Shown: piece by piece, positions 7,848 through 17,160 of the stretch
Layout: the number at the start of each line of letters is the position of its first letter
How positions within the stretch are numbered: position 1 is the stretch's first letter
From: Flavobacterium sp. I-STPP5a
Lineage (GTDB): Bacteria; Bacteroidota; Bacteroidia; Flavobacteriales; Flavobacteriaceae
DNA length: 61,652 bases
Reading direction: 5' to 3'
Assembly (NCBI RefSeq): GCF_009764685.1
Contig: NZ_VHLM01000063.1
Location: 1-61,652, forward strand
The notes under the pieces: generated by a model
The model's database searches: none
The model's input: only the letters and a program-made list of their open reading frames with translations
What the model was told of the DNA's origin: nothing
Made by a program: the position numbers and the translations under genes

Positions 7848-9689
7848 ATGAAACACATCTACAATGCATTACTATTTTTATTTATATCTATTGCGTCAGC
7901 TCAAGCACCGAGCGGCTATTACAGTACAGCAACGGGAACGGGATACACTTTAAAAACCCAACTATACAATGTAATAAAAGGCCATACTGATCAAGGGTAT
8001 GCCGGATTATGGACCACCTATGCAACATCGGATAGAGACCATCAAAATGAAAATGACAACACTATTTTCGACTTGTATTCTGAAAATCAAAATGGAACTG
8101 ATCCATATACTTTTATTCTTACAACAGAGCAATGTGGTACTTATGCAGTAGAAGGTGATTGCTACAACAGAGAACACATGATTCCGCAATCTGTGTTTAA
8201 CTCGGCAGCACCTATGGTATCGGATGCCCATTTTATTCCGCCAACTGATGGAAAAGTAAACGGTTTACGATCTAATTTTCCGCACGGAAATGTAGCAACA
8301 GCTTCAACAACCACTTTAAACGGAAGTAAATTAGGCACAAGTGCTGTTTCTGGATATACTGGAACTGTTTTTGAACCTGCCGCGGCTTTCAAAGGCGATA
8401 TAGCTCGTATGTATTTTTATTTTGCTACACGTTATGAAAATACGGTAGCTAGCTATCCTTTTGCTATGTTTAATGGAAGTAGCAATCAAGTTTTTACAAC
8501 TGCTTTTTTAAACGTACTTCTTTCTTGGCATGCTAATGATCCTGTAAGTTCAAGAGAAATTGAAAGAAACAATGCTATTTATGCACGACAAGGTAATAGA
8601 AATCCTTTTATAGACAACCCCGCTTACGTTAACGCTATTTGGGGTGGAACTACAGGAGGTGGTACAACCGATACTACGGTTCCTAGCACACCAACATCAC
8701 TAACATCAACAGCTAAAACTACAACATCAGTAACACTTGCATGGAATGCCTCAACTGATAACATAGGAGTAACAGGTTATAATGTATATGTTAATGGTGT
8801 TTTAAGAACTACAGTAACAACGCTAAACACGGTGGTTAGTAGCTTAACAGCAGCTACTAGCTATGCCTTTACTGTAAGAGCAAAAGATGCAGCAGGAAAT
8901 CTTTCTGGTGTGAGTAATACAGTGACTGTTGTTACCAATTCAAACAACACCGCAACTGATTTACTTTTCTCTGAATACATTGAAGGCTCTTCAAACAACA
9001 AAGCATTAGAGATTTCAAATGCAACAGGTACATCAGTCAATTTGTCGTTATATAGTATCAAGAGGCAAGCGAATGGCGCTGGAGCATGGAGTACCGGTTT
9101 GGCTTTAACAGGAACTATCAGCAGTGGTGGAAAATACACTATTGTGAACAGTTTAATGGCTTCTAGTTGTTATCCTACGAGTTCAGCCAACTTGTCAACA
9201 TCCGCAACCGAAATGACTTTTAACGGAAACGACGCTGTAGGTTTGTTTAAAAACGGAGTTCTTATAGATATCATTGGAACTTTTAATGGAGGAACTGCCA
9301 ATTTCTCTATAGATGAAACTATCCGCAGAAAAGCGACTGTAACGGCGCCTTCAACCACTTTTAACAAAGCTACTCAATGGGATGTCTTTGCTTTAGACAC
9401 CTGCTCTAACTTAGGCAGTAGAACTACAAGTAAAACTCCAACAAACAGCATAAATACATTAACAAATACGGTAGAGATATATCCTAATCCATCACGAGGC
9501 ACATTTAGTATCAACAACGCTAATACTGTTTATTCAATTGAAGTGTATTCTATTCTTGGTCAAAAAATTTACGGTTTGAAAAACACCACTCAATCTGAAA
9601 TAACGATTCCGAATAGCACACCAGGAACTTATCTCGTACGATTACAAATTGACTCAAACGAGATTATAAAAAAACTCATTATTCAATAA
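7848..9689 (+). CDS. Secreted endonuclease I paralog with one FN3 domain, lamin-tail domain and T9SS tail
   Basis: A 613-residue paralog of the preceding protein. After a signal peptide ('IASAQAPSGYY') comes an endonuclease I domain with 'GDCYNREHMIPQS', the same catalytic block. One FN3 domain (about 280-365), a lamin-tail-like domain ('LLFSEYIEGSSNNKALEIS') and a type A T9SS tail ('EIYPNPSRG...') follow. It differs from its neighbour mainly in having one FN3 copy instead of two. The pair clearly arose by tandem duplication. The role is extracellular DNA degradation by analogy. Separate promoter and terminators suggest independent expression. Confidence 0.9.
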   Translation: MKHIYNALLFLFISIASAQAPSGYYSTATGTGYTLKTQLYNVIKGHTDQGYAGLWTTYATSDRDHQNENDNTIFDLYSENQNGTDPYTFILTTEQCGTYAVEGDCYNREHMIPQSVFNSAAPMVSDAHFIPPTDGKVNGLRSNFPHGNVATASTTTLNGSKLGTSAVSGYTGTVFEPAAAFKGDIARMYFYFATRYENTVASYPFAMFNGSSNQVFTTAFLNVLLSWHANDPVSSREIERNNAIYARQGNRNPFIDNPAYVNAIWGGTTGGGTTDTTVPSTPTSLTSTAKTTTSVTLAWNASTDNIGVTGYNVYVNGVLRTTVTTLNTVVSSLTAATSYAFTVRAKDAAGNLSGVSNTVTVVTNSNNTATDLLFSEYIEGSSNNKALEISNATGTSVNLSLYSIKRQANGAGAWSTGLALTGTISSGGKYTIVNSLMASSCYPTSSANLSTSATEMTFNGNDAVGLFKNGVLIDIIGTFNGGTANFSIDETIRRKATVTAPSTTFNKATQWDVFALDTCSNLGSRTTSKTPTNSINTLTNTVEIYPNPSRGTFSINNANTVYSIEVYSILGQKIYGLKNTTQSEITIPNSTPGTYLVRLQIDSNEIIKKLIIQ

Positions 9690-9693
9690 TACT

Positions 9694-9720
9694 AAAAGCG
9701 GCAAAATTGCCGCTTTTTTT
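9694..9720 (+). terminator. Terminator after nuclease gene B
   Basis: AAAAGCGGCAA (9694-9704) pairs with TTGCCGCTTTT (9707-9717) plus a T-run. It covers an alternative upstream start of purL at 9707, which is one reason to reject that start. Confidence 0.88.
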
Positions 9721-9725
9721 ATGCG

Positions 9726-9754
9726 TTGAATTTAATCTTAATTACCTAAATTTG
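9726..9754 (+). promoter_or_regulatory. purL promoter (TTG-N18-TAAATTTG)
   Basis: TTG at 9726-9728 and TAAATTTG at 9747-9754 are separated by 18 bp, matching the Bacteroidota consensus TTG-N17-23-TAnnTTTG. Transcription should begin about 20 bases before the ATG at 9782. Confidence 0.75.
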
Positions 9755-9781
9755 CACCGCAATACAACAAACTACACAACA

Positions 9782-12700
9782 ATGATTCATTTCTTTGAAA
9801 ACCAAAGTAAAACCGTTTTTGCAGTACAAACGCAAAACGAAATCTCAGCTCAAGACATTTCAAAACTCAATTGGCTTTTTGCCGACGCACATATCCTAGA
9901 AAAATCCGTACTAACGGATTTTTTTGTTGGACCACGTGCCGCTATGGTTACTCCATGGAGTACCAATGCAGTGGAAATCACCCAAAACATGGGGATTTCT
10001 GGAATTATTAGAATTGAAGAATTCGAAAAAGTAGCTGCTGAATTCACTGATTTTGATCCGATGTTACTTCAAAAATACACCGAATTACATCAAGACATTT
10101 TTACAATTGCTATTCAACCAGAAGCTATTTTAGAAATTGATGATATTGATGCCTATAACAAACAAGAAGGTTTAGCTTTAAGTTTAGAAGAAGTAGAATA
10201 TCTAGATAATTTAGCAACCAAATTAGAAAGAAAACTAACAGATTCTGAAATTTTTGCTTTCTCACAAGCCAATTCAGAACACTGTCGTCACAAAATTTTC
10301 AACGGGACTTTTGTAGTGGATGGAGAAGAAAAACCAACTTCCCTATTTAAGTTAATCAAAAAAACATCTCTAGAAAACCCAAACGATATCGTTTCAGCCT
10401 ATAAAGATAACGTAGCTTTTGTTAAAGGTCCGAAAGTCACACAATTCGCACCAAAAAGTGCAGACAAACCTGATTTTTATGAAGAAAAGGAATTTGATTC
10501 TGTATTGTCTTTAAAAGCAGAGACACACAATTTCCCAACAACAGTTGAACCTTTCAACGGAGCTGCAACTGGTTCAGGTGGAGAAATTCGTGACAGATTG
10601 GCTGGTGGACAAGGTTCGTTACCATTAGCTGGAACTGCAGTTTATATGACTTCTTATTCGAGATTGACTAACAATCGTAAGTATGAAGAAGCTATGGCAG
10701 AACGTCCTTGGTTGTATCAAACGCCAATGGATATTTTGATTAAAGCATCAAATGGAGCTTCGGATTTTGGAAATAAATTTGGGCAACCTTTAATTACTGG
10801 TTCGGTTTTAACTTTCGAACACGAAGAAGAAAATCGCAAAATTGGTTACGATAAAGTAATCATGCAAGCAGGTGGAATTGGGTACGGAAAATTAGATCAA
10901 GCGATTAAAAAGAAACCACAAGAAGGTGATAAAATTGTTATTCTTGGGGGAGAAAATTATAGAATTGGAATGGGTGGCGCTGCGGTTTCCTCTGCAGATA
11001 CAGGAGCTTTTGGTTCAGGAATTGAATTAAATGCCATCCAACGTTCTAATCCAGAAATGCAAAAACGTGCCGCAAATGCTATTCGTGGTTTAGTGGAAAG
11101 TGATCACAATCCAATTGTTTCGATTCATGATCATGGTGCAGGTGGACACCTAAATTGTTTGTCTGAATTAGTAGAAGAAACAGGTGGATTAATCGATTTA
11201 GATAAATTACCCGTTGGCGATCCAACGCTTTCTGCTAAAGAAATCATCGGAAACGAATCTCAAGAAAGAATGGGATTAGTAATTGGTGCGAAAGACATGG
11301 ACATCTTACAACGAATTGCACATAGAGAACGTTCTCCAATGTATGAAGTAGGTGTAGTTACTAATGACCACAGATTTACATTCGAATCGAAATCTACAGG
11401 TTTAAAACCTATGGATTATGCTTTGGAAGACTTTTTCGGAAGTTCGCCAAAAACCATTATGACTGATTCAACAATTGTTAGAAATTATAGCAATTCAGAA
11501 TATAACTCAAAAGAAATTCCAACCTATTTAGAGCAAGTTTTACAACTTGAAGCTGTGGCTTGTAAAGATTGGTTAACTAACAAAGTCGACCGTTGTGTAG
11601 GTGGAAAAGTAGCGAAACAACAGTGTACTGGACCGTTACAATTACCTTTAAATAATGTAGGTGTAATGGCTTTAGACTTCAAAGGAAAAGAAGGAATTGC
11701 AACATCCATTGGCCACGCTCCTATTTCGTCATTAATTGATCCAGTTGCTGGTACAAGAAATGCTATTGCAGAATCGCTTTCTAACTTAGTTTGGGCACCA
11801 TTGAAAGATGGTTTAGATTCTGTTTCCTTATCGGCAAACTGGATGTGGGCTTGTAAAAATGAAGGTGAAGATGCTCGTTTATATGAAGCGGTTCAAGCTT
11901 GTTCAGATTTTGCTATCGAATTAGGAATCAATATTCCAACCGGAAAAGATTCGCTTTCGATGAAGCAAAAATATCCGAATGATGAAGTCATTGCACCAGG
12001 AACAGTGATTATTTCTGCTGCTGGAAATTGTTCAAACATTACGAAAGTTGTAGAACCAGTTTTACAACGAAATGGTGGAAACATTTACTACTTAAACTTA
12101 TCGCAAGATTCGTTTAAATTAGGTGGTTCTTCATTCAATCAAACCCAAAATAAAGTAGGTAATGAAACGCCAACTATCAAAAATGCTGCATTCTTTAAAA
12201 CGGCATTTAATACGTTACAAGATTTAATTAAAAATAGAAAAATCAAAGCAGGACATGATATTGGAAGTGGTGGATTAATCACAACTTTATTAGAAATGTG
12301 TTTTGCAGATGTGAATTTAGGTGCGAATTTCGACTTAACTTCTATTAACGAAAAGGATTCTACCAAATTGTTATTCTCTGAAAATATTGCAGTAGTTTTC
12401 CAAGCGGATGCTGAAGTAGAAGCTACATTTAAAGCAAATGGTGTTGAAATTTTCAATATTGGATCGGTTACGAATTCGGATACTATTTCTATTGTAAATC
12501 ATGAAGACACATTTGAATTCTCTTCAAAAAAATATAGAGAAATTTGGTTTGAAACGTCTTTCTTATTAGACCAGAAACAAACTAAAAACGGTAAATCATT
12601 AGAGCGTTTTGAAAATTTCGCGAATCAACCTTTATCGTTTATTTTCCCATCGCATTTTGATGGAAAATTACCAGTAGTTTCCAATACGAACAGACCAAAA

Positions 12701-13444
12701 GCAGCAATTATTCGCGAAAAAGGAAGTAATTCGGAACGTGAAATGGCGAATGCGATGTATTTAGCAGGTTTTGATGTAAAAGACGTTCACATGACGGATT
12801 TAATTTCTGGACGAGAAACCTTAGAAGACATTCAATTTATTGGAGCTGTTGGTGGATTCTCCAATTCAGATGTTTTAGGTTCGGCAAAAGGTTGGGCTGG
12901 AGCCTTTTTATATAATGAAAAAGCGAATACGGCCTTAAAAAACTTCTTCAAAAGAGAAGACACACTTTCTGTTGGAATTTGTAATGGTTGTCAGTTAATG
13001 ATGGAATTAGAGTTGATTAATCCAGAACATGAAGTGCATGGAAAAATGAAACACAACGATTCGCACAAACATGAAAGTGGTTTTACTTCTGTGAAAATTC
13101 AGAAAAATAATTCGGTAATGCTTTCTACTTTAGAAGGAGCTACTTTAGGTGTTTGGATTTCTCACGGTGAAGGAAAATTCAACTTACCAATGGCTGAAGA
13201 AAACTATAACATTGTTGCCAAATATGGCTACGAAGAATATCCAGCTAATCCAAATGGTTCTGATTACAACACAGCCATGATGTGTGACACCACTGGAAGA
13301 CATTTAGTAATGATGCCACATATTGAGCGTTCTACTTTCCCTTGGAACTGGGCTAATTATCCAGAAAGAGATCAAAAAGATGAAGTTTCACCTTGGTTAG
13401 AAGCATTTGTAAATGCCAGAACTTGGATAGAAAATAAAAAATAA
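9782..13444 (+). CDS. purL: Phosphoribosylformylglycinamidine synthase (large type)
   Basis: A 1220-residue FGAM synthase, the fourth step of purine synthesis: FGAR plus glutamine plus ATP gives FGAM. The start is ATG 9782, MIHFFENQSK; upstream in-frame sequence lies in the promoter and terminator. Features include 'NSEHCRHKIF', 'AETHNFPTTVEPFNGAATGSGGEIRD' and 'HDHGAGG' in the synthetase half. The C-terminal class I glutaminase has the nucleophile Cys in 'GICNGCQLM' and the His in 'MMPHIERSTFPWN'. Length matches the single-chain gamma-proteobacterial/Bacteroidota form, so no separate purQ and purS are needed. It is monocistronic between two terminators. Confidence 0.97.
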   Translation: MIHFFENQSKTVFAVQTQNEISAQDISKLNWLFADAHILEKSVLTDFFVGPRAAMVTPWSTNAVEITQNMGISGIIRIEEFEKVAAEFTDFDPMLLQKYTELHQDIFTIAIQPEAILEIDDIDAYNKQEGLALSLEEVEYLDNLATKLERKLTDSEIFAFSQANSEHCRHKIFNGTFVVDGEEKPTSLFKLIKKTSLENPNDIVSAYKDNVAFVKGPKVTQFAPKSADKPDFYEEKEFDSVLSLKAETHNFPTTVEPFNGAATGSGGEIRDRLAGGQGSLPLAGTAVYMTSYSRLTNNRKYEEAMAERPWLYQTPMDILIKASNGASDFGNKFGQPLITGSVLTFEHEEENRKIGYDKVIMQAGGIGYGKLDQAIKKKPQEGDKIVILGGENYRIGMGGAAVSSADTGAFGSGIELNAIQRSNPEMQKRAANAIRGLVESDHNPIVSIHDHGAGGHLNCLSELVEETGGLIDLDKLPVGDPTLSAKEIIGNESQERMGLVIGAKDMDILQRIAHRERSPMYEVGVVTNDHRFTFESKSTGLKPMDYALEDFFGSSPKTIMTDSTIVRNYSNSEYNSKEIPTYLEQVLQLEAVACKDWLTNKVDRCVGGKVAKQQCTGPLQLPLNNVGVMALDFKGKEGIATSIGHAPISSLIDPVAGTRNAIAESLSNLVWAPLKDGLDSVSLSANWMWACKNEGEDARLYEAVQACSDFAIELGINIPTGKDSLSMKQKYPNDEVIAPGTVIISAAGNCSNITKVVEPVLQRNGGNIYYLNLSQDSFKLGGSSFNQTQNKVGNETPTIKNAAFFKTAFNTLQDLIKNRKIKAGHDIGSGGLITTLLEMCFADVNLGANFDLTSINEKDSTKLLFSENIAVVFQADAEVEATFKANGVEIFNIGSVTNSDTISIVNHEDTFEFSSKKYREIWFETSFLLDQKQTKNGKSLERFENFANQPLSFIFPSHFDGKLPVVSNTNRPKAAIIREKGSNSEREMANAMYLAGFDVKDVHMTDLISGRETLEDIQFIGAVGGFSNSDVLGSAKGWAGAFLYNEKANTALKNFFKREDTLSVGICNGCQLMMELELINPEHEVHGKMKHNDSHKHESGFTSVKIQKNNSVMLSTLEGATLGVWISHGEGKFNLPMAEENYNIVAKYGYEEYPANPNGSDYNTAMMCDTTGRHLVMMPHIERSTFPWNWANYPERDQKDEVSPWLEAFVNARTWIENKK

Positions 13445-13476
13445 GTTATATCATTTTAGTGAAACTAACTTTTAAG

Positions 13477-13508
13477 AAGGCGCTTTTTTTACAAAAGCGC
13501 CTTTTTTT
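13477..13508 (+). terminator. Terminator after purL
   Basis: AAGGCGCTTTT (13477-13487) pairs with AAAAGCGCCTT (13493-13503), followed by T residues. Confidence 0.88.
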
Positions 13509-13816
13509 ATATAATACTTTGATCTTCATCACTATTTTGAACGTTAACTAGTAAAGAATCTCAATTAAACTAGAATTAATACAATACTTCACGGAATCTA
13601 ATTACTTAAAACAACGCGATACAGGATTTATTTAAAATAAATAAAAATTAAGAAAGAGACTTTACAGGGAGGTGTGCAATCCTTACTTTAGCAAGCATAA
13701 CACATTGAAAAATTAACACTTATAAATAAATTGATTTCTTTTCAACAAAAATAAAACCAAAAGAGAAGTATCTCCGTAAATGAAAAAATAAAGTTCAACA
13801 ATAAACAACAACCATT
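13509..13816. other. AT-rich gap between purL and the outer-membrane gene
   Basis: About 310 bp without a supportable gene. TACTTTAG at 13684-13691 is a one-mismatch version of the -7 motif and may be the promoter of the next gene pair, leaving a long leader of roughly 120 bases. No riboswitch is recognised. Confidence 0.4.
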
Positions 13817-14701
13817 ATGATTAAAAAACAAATAGTACTATTGCTTGCAGTAACAACACTAGGATGTGTAACCACTGCATTTTCACAAAGCCCAATTAGC
13901 GGTTTTATGCAAGGAAAAGGAAAGGGAAATGTTGCGCTTTCTTATAGTTTTGAGAAATATGATAATGTTTTTCTGGTTCCAGAAGAAGTTGAGAGCGTTC
14001 CTGTATTTAATGATGTAAAAATTACTAGCGCATCCATTTATGGTGTTTATGGAATTTCAGACCAAGTTGATGTAGTTATGGTTTTACCATACATCACAGC
14101 AACTGGTAATGCATCACAAGAAGTATTGACAAACAATAATTTTGAAAACGAAAGAAAAGGTCTTCAAGATATTTCTGTTTTTGTAAAGTACAGTCCGTTT
14201 TATTTTGATTTCGACAACTCATCGCTCCGCCTAATCGGAGCTTTAGGACTTAAAACACCGCTAGGAGATTACAATGTCAATGAAGGATTACAATCTATCA
14301 TCGCTATTGGAAACCGTTCTACAACAGTAAGCACAACAGGTATGGCCATGTATAAAATGAATTCGGGAGTATTTGCATCCGCGCAATTTGCTGGAAACTT
14401 TGCTTCAGATGAAGTTCCAAATTCTTATTCAAGTGAAGTAAAATTAGGATATGCAGCATCATTATTCTACGCTGATGCTTTTATTGCTAACCAAACATCA
14501 ACAAGCGGAGTTGATATCCTTGGACAGGGATTCACAGGTTTTTTCCCAAGCACCCAAGTAAATTATACCAAAATAGGATTAAATCTTTATACCCCAATTA
14601 CTAAAGCGGTAGGTATTTCAGCAGGTGCAAGCACGCTAATTGAAGGTAGAAACGTAGGTAAAGCAACTGGTTTATACGGTGGTTTAGTATACAAATTTTA
14701 A
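13817..14701 (+). CDS. Outer-membrane beta-barrel protein, transporter-like
   Basis: A 294-residue protein with an N-terminal signal peptide (cleavage near 'TTAFSQSPIS', about residue 24). The rest alternates in short amphipathic strands ('GNVALSYSFEKY', 'QVDVVMVLPYITATG', 'FSLRLIGALGLKTPLG'-like segments) and ends with an aromatic, '...GLYGGLVYKF', as barrels do. It resembles the MetA/phenol-degradation or 'transporter' outer-membrane family, but the substrate is unknown. It is followed after 19 bp by a fasciclin lipoprotein gene, so the two are probably co-transcribed. Confidence 0.7.
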   Translation: MIKKQIVLLLAVTTLGCVTTAFSQSPISGFMQGKGKGNVALSYSFEKYDNVFLVPEEVESVPVFNDVKITSASIYGVYGISDQVDVVMVLPYITATGNASQEVLTNNNFENERKGLQDISVFVKYSPFYFDFDNSSLRLIGALGLKTPLGDYNVNEGLQSIIAIGNRSTTVSTTGMAMYKMNSGVFASAQFAGNFASDEVPNSYSSEVKLGYAASLFYADAFIANQTSTSGVDILGQGFTGFFPSTQVNYTKIGLNLYTPITKAVGISAGASTLIEGRNVGKATGLYGGLVYKF

Positions 14702-14720
14702 TAAAAAACAGATAACAAAA

Positions 14721-15680
14721 ATGAAAAACGTAAACATAAAAAGCGTCGTAGTTGCGCTAACATTACTAGCTACATTGTCATCATGTGAGAATGATTACCA
14801 AGATGAGAAACCAAGTATTGCAGCAATTGCAGTAGCAAACGCAAATTTTAGTACTCTTGAAGGCGCTGCCGTTCAAGGTGGAGTTGCAGGTGTACTAAGC
14901 AACAACAACCCAAACGATCCATCTGGACAGTATACCGTATTTGCTCCTACTAATGATGCTTTTGCAAAATTAGGATTTGTAAATAGTGGAAGCCTTGGCG
15001 TTTTGCAAAACAGTTTTTTAACGAATACCTTATTATACCACGTTTCTAACGGAAGTTTAATGGCAAACCAAATTACTGCTGGAGGTACATCTGCATCTGC
15101 ATTAGCCATAAACAGACGTTTTATTAGTAGAGGAAGTGATTTATACATCAACGGATCAAAAATAATTCTTACCAACGTAGCAGCAAGTAACGGAACAGTA
15201 CACGCTATAGATAAAGTAATGATTGCAACCGGAGTAAACATTGTAGAATCAGCAATACTACTTAAAGATTCTAAAGTTTTTAAATCACCAGAACTTACAT
15301 TTTTAGTTCAAGCTGTTATTTCTTCTGGATTAGCACCTACACTAGCAGATCCTAATAATAATTTTACCATTTATGCGCCTACAGATGCTGCATTTAAAGC
15401 CGCTGGTTTTGCAACAATACAAGACGTAGCCAATGCTCCTAAGGCAGTATTAGCACAAGTACTTTTAAACCATGCAATTAGTGGTGGTAAATTTACATCT
15501 GAGCAAACTGCAACAACAGCTACAACAGCTGGTGGTGGTACTTTAACATACAGCCCGTTCTTAAACGGAGTATTTACAGTTAAAAGTAATGGTAATACTA
15601 TTCCAGCTAACATGGTTATTCCTGATATCCAATGCAGCAATGGTGTGGTTCATATCATTGATAAAGTTTTATTACCATAA
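14721..15680 (+). CDS. Lipoprotein with two fasciclin (FAS1) domains
   Basis: A 319-residue lipoprotein: the signal 'LLATLSSC' puts the lipidated Cys near residue 22. Two FAS1 domains follow. Each has the H1/H2 signature pair: 'YTVFAPTNDAFAKLG' with 'GTVHAIDKVM', then 'FTIYAPTDAAFKAAG' with 'GVVHIIDKVLLP' at the very C-terminus. FAS1 domains usually serve in adhesion or protein binding at the cell surface. Placement after an outer-membrane barrel gene suggests a joint surface role. The partner is unknown. Confidence 0.88.
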   Translation: MKNVNIKSVVVALTLLATLSSCENDYQDEKPSIAAIAVANANFSTLEGAAVQGGVAGVLSNNNPNDPSGQYTVFAPTNDAFAKLGFVNSGSLGVLQNSFLTNTLLYHVSNGSLMANQITAGGTSASALAINRRFISRGSDLYINGSKIILTNVAASNGTVHAIDKVMIATGVNIVESAILLKDSKVFKSPELTFLVQAVISSGLAPTLADPNNNFTIYAPTDAAFKAAGFATIQDVANAPKAVLAQVLLNHAISGGKFTSEQTATTATTAGGGTLTYSPFLNGVFTVKSNGNTIPANMVIPDIQCSNGVVHIIDKVLLP

Positions 15681-15704
15681 AAATTATAACTCCTAATATA
15701 AATG

Positions 15705-15738
15705 AAATAGTCTTACCTAAAGTAAGGCTATTTTTTTT
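15705..15738 (+). terminator. Terminator after fasciclin gene
   Basis: Arms 15705-15716 and 15722-15733 pair with one G:T wobble; a T-run follows. It separates this gene from the convergent LysR gene. Confidence 0.8.
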
Positions 15739-15758
15739 GGTTGTACCAAAAAAAAAAA

Positions 15759-16682
15759 TTAATACCCTTCAGACCAGTTGAATTTTTCTTTAATAATAGT
15801 TGCTTTTTCATCAGCCAAATGCGCTAAGAATGCTGCTGCCACTGGTGCATGTTTTTTTCCTTTAAGCCATATAATACTCCAAGTTGTGGTAATAGGTAAT
15901 CCTTTAAACGGTATAATCTGAAGTTCTTTATTAGCCAACTCATTTTTTATTCCAATAAGTGGCATAATAGAACATCCTAGTCCTGCAATTACAGCTTGTT
16001 TTACTGCTTCATTTGAGGTTAATTCCATTTTTTTAGGAATCATAACAGCATTTTTATCTATAAAATTTTCCATTAATTGGCGTGTTCCCGATCCTTTTTC
16101 TCTAAAAATAAGAGGAACTTCATCAAAAATAGCACTGGAACTTTTAAGTTTTGAATAGTCTAAATTTGAATTAGCAACGAGATACAATTTATTTTGCAAA
16201 AGGTCTAATTGTTCCACATTCAAATTAGAAGGTAAAACAGAAACTAAGGCAAAATCTATTTCATTCTTTTCAAGACTACTTAAAACCATACTTTTATTAG
16301 TCACATCCATTTGAAGTTCAATACTTGAATGCAGCTTCATAAAACGAGATAAAAAATACGGCATAACATATTTACCAGTAGACACTACTGACACTTTTAA
16401 TCTACCACTCAATTGCCCCTTGAAGGCCATTGTTTTGTAGTTTATAGTCTCCACTTGGTTGATTATATTTTGCGCTACATCTGCAATTTCTTGACCAAAA
16501 TCAGTGATGTAAAGCCTTCTACCCACAACTTCAGAAAGAGGAATATCAAATTGATCTTGAAAATTTTTTAATTGAATAGAAACTGCAGGTTGAGTAAGAT
16601 GCAACGCCTCGGCTGCTTTAGTAACACTTTTGGTTTGAACTACTTTGAGAAATATTTGTAGTTGATGGAGCGTGTAGTTCAT
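15759..16682 (-). CDS. LysR-family transcriptional regulator
   Basis: A 307-residue regulator. An N-terminal winged helix-turn-helix (about 1-60: 'LHQLQIFLKVVQTKSVTKAAEALHLTQPAVSIQLKNFQ') is followed by a linker helix and a LysR substrate-binding domain (about 90-295). The ligand is not apparent. It lacks an obvious divergent partner close by: the next gene, an acyl-CoA ligase, starts 478 bp away. A palindrome at its own start region (16694-16706) suggests that another regulator controls it. Confidence 0.88.
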   Translation of the reverse strand: MNYTLHQLQIFLKVVQTKSVTKAAEALHLTQPAVSIQLKNFQDQFDIPLSEVVGRRLYITDFGQEIADVAQNIINQVETINYKTMAFKGQLSGRLKVSVVSTGKYVMPYFLSRFMKLHSSIELQMDVTNKSMVLSSLEKNEIDFALVSVLPSNLNVEQLDLLQNKLYLVANSNLDYSKLKSSSAIFDEVPLIFREKGSGTRQLMENFIDKNAVMIPKKMELTSNEAVKQAVIAGLGCSIMPLIGIKNELANKELQIIPFKGLPITTTWSIIWLKGKKHAPVAAAFLAHLADEKATIIKEKFNWSEGY

Positions 16683-16693
16683 ATATATACTTT

Positions 16694-16706
16694 ATGATAA
16701 TCATTA
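16694..16706 (-). promoter_or_regulatory. Fur-box-like palindrome at the LysR gene start
   Basis: ATGATAATCATTA lies between the -7 motif and the ATG. ATGAT-A-ATCAT is a perfect 5-1-5 palindrome and matches the core of the E. coli Fur box. Position suits a repressor. AT-rich background weakens this. Confidence 0.35.
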
Positions 16707-16714
16707 CAAATATA
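16707..16714 (-). promoter_or_regulatory. -7 promoter motif of the LysR gene
   Basis: On the minus strand this reads TATATTTG, matching TAnnTTTG, 25 bp before the ATG. Confidence 0.55.
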
Positions 16715-17160
16715 AATAAAAATTAATGTATCTTAAATATTACTTTAGCAAAAAAATTATTTAAGAAGCTTTTTTTTTGGGGAATTAGTTCTTTAATGAA
16801 GTTAAATAAAATATTGTAGTTCGATTTCTGATATTTTGAATTAGTACTCAAATACGGTAACGTCAATATTTCTTGTTTACATTATATTCGCTTAATTAAA
16901 TCAAAATAATTAAGCGAATTAATTCCTTTTCAACTCAGGGCAACAAGTAAATTCAATATTTTTTAAAAGTATTAATATAGTTCTAAATTACATAATTGAA
17001 CGTCATATAATGTATTTATAGTTACCCCTTAATGTAGTAGAAAACCTGAATTGAGCGCTATAAAACATCAATTATGATTAATTTTCACTATAAAATTTCT
17101 AATTTTAAAAATTTATCACTAATTTTTTTTTAATTTGCACATCAAAACAACTTTTCCATA
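16715..17160. other. Long intergenic region before the acyl-CoA ligase
   Basis: About 450 bp without a supportable gene. It contains the perfect 13-bp inverted repeat at 16886-16919. Close to the ligase ATG, TTAATTTG (about 17130) is a near match to a -7 motif. Confidence 0.45.
16886..16919. repeat. Perfect 13-bp inverted repeat upstream of fadD
   Basis: ATTCGCTTAATTA (16886-16898) and TAATTAAGCGAAT (16907-16919) are separated by 8 bp. No T-run follows on either strand, so it is not a standard terminator. It could be an operator or an RNA structure. Confidence 0.6.

Noticed and set aside
9707..9781. Upstream extension of purL
   Set aside because: It would begin inside the terminator of the previous gene and run through the purL promoter; ATG 9782 starts the conserved protein.
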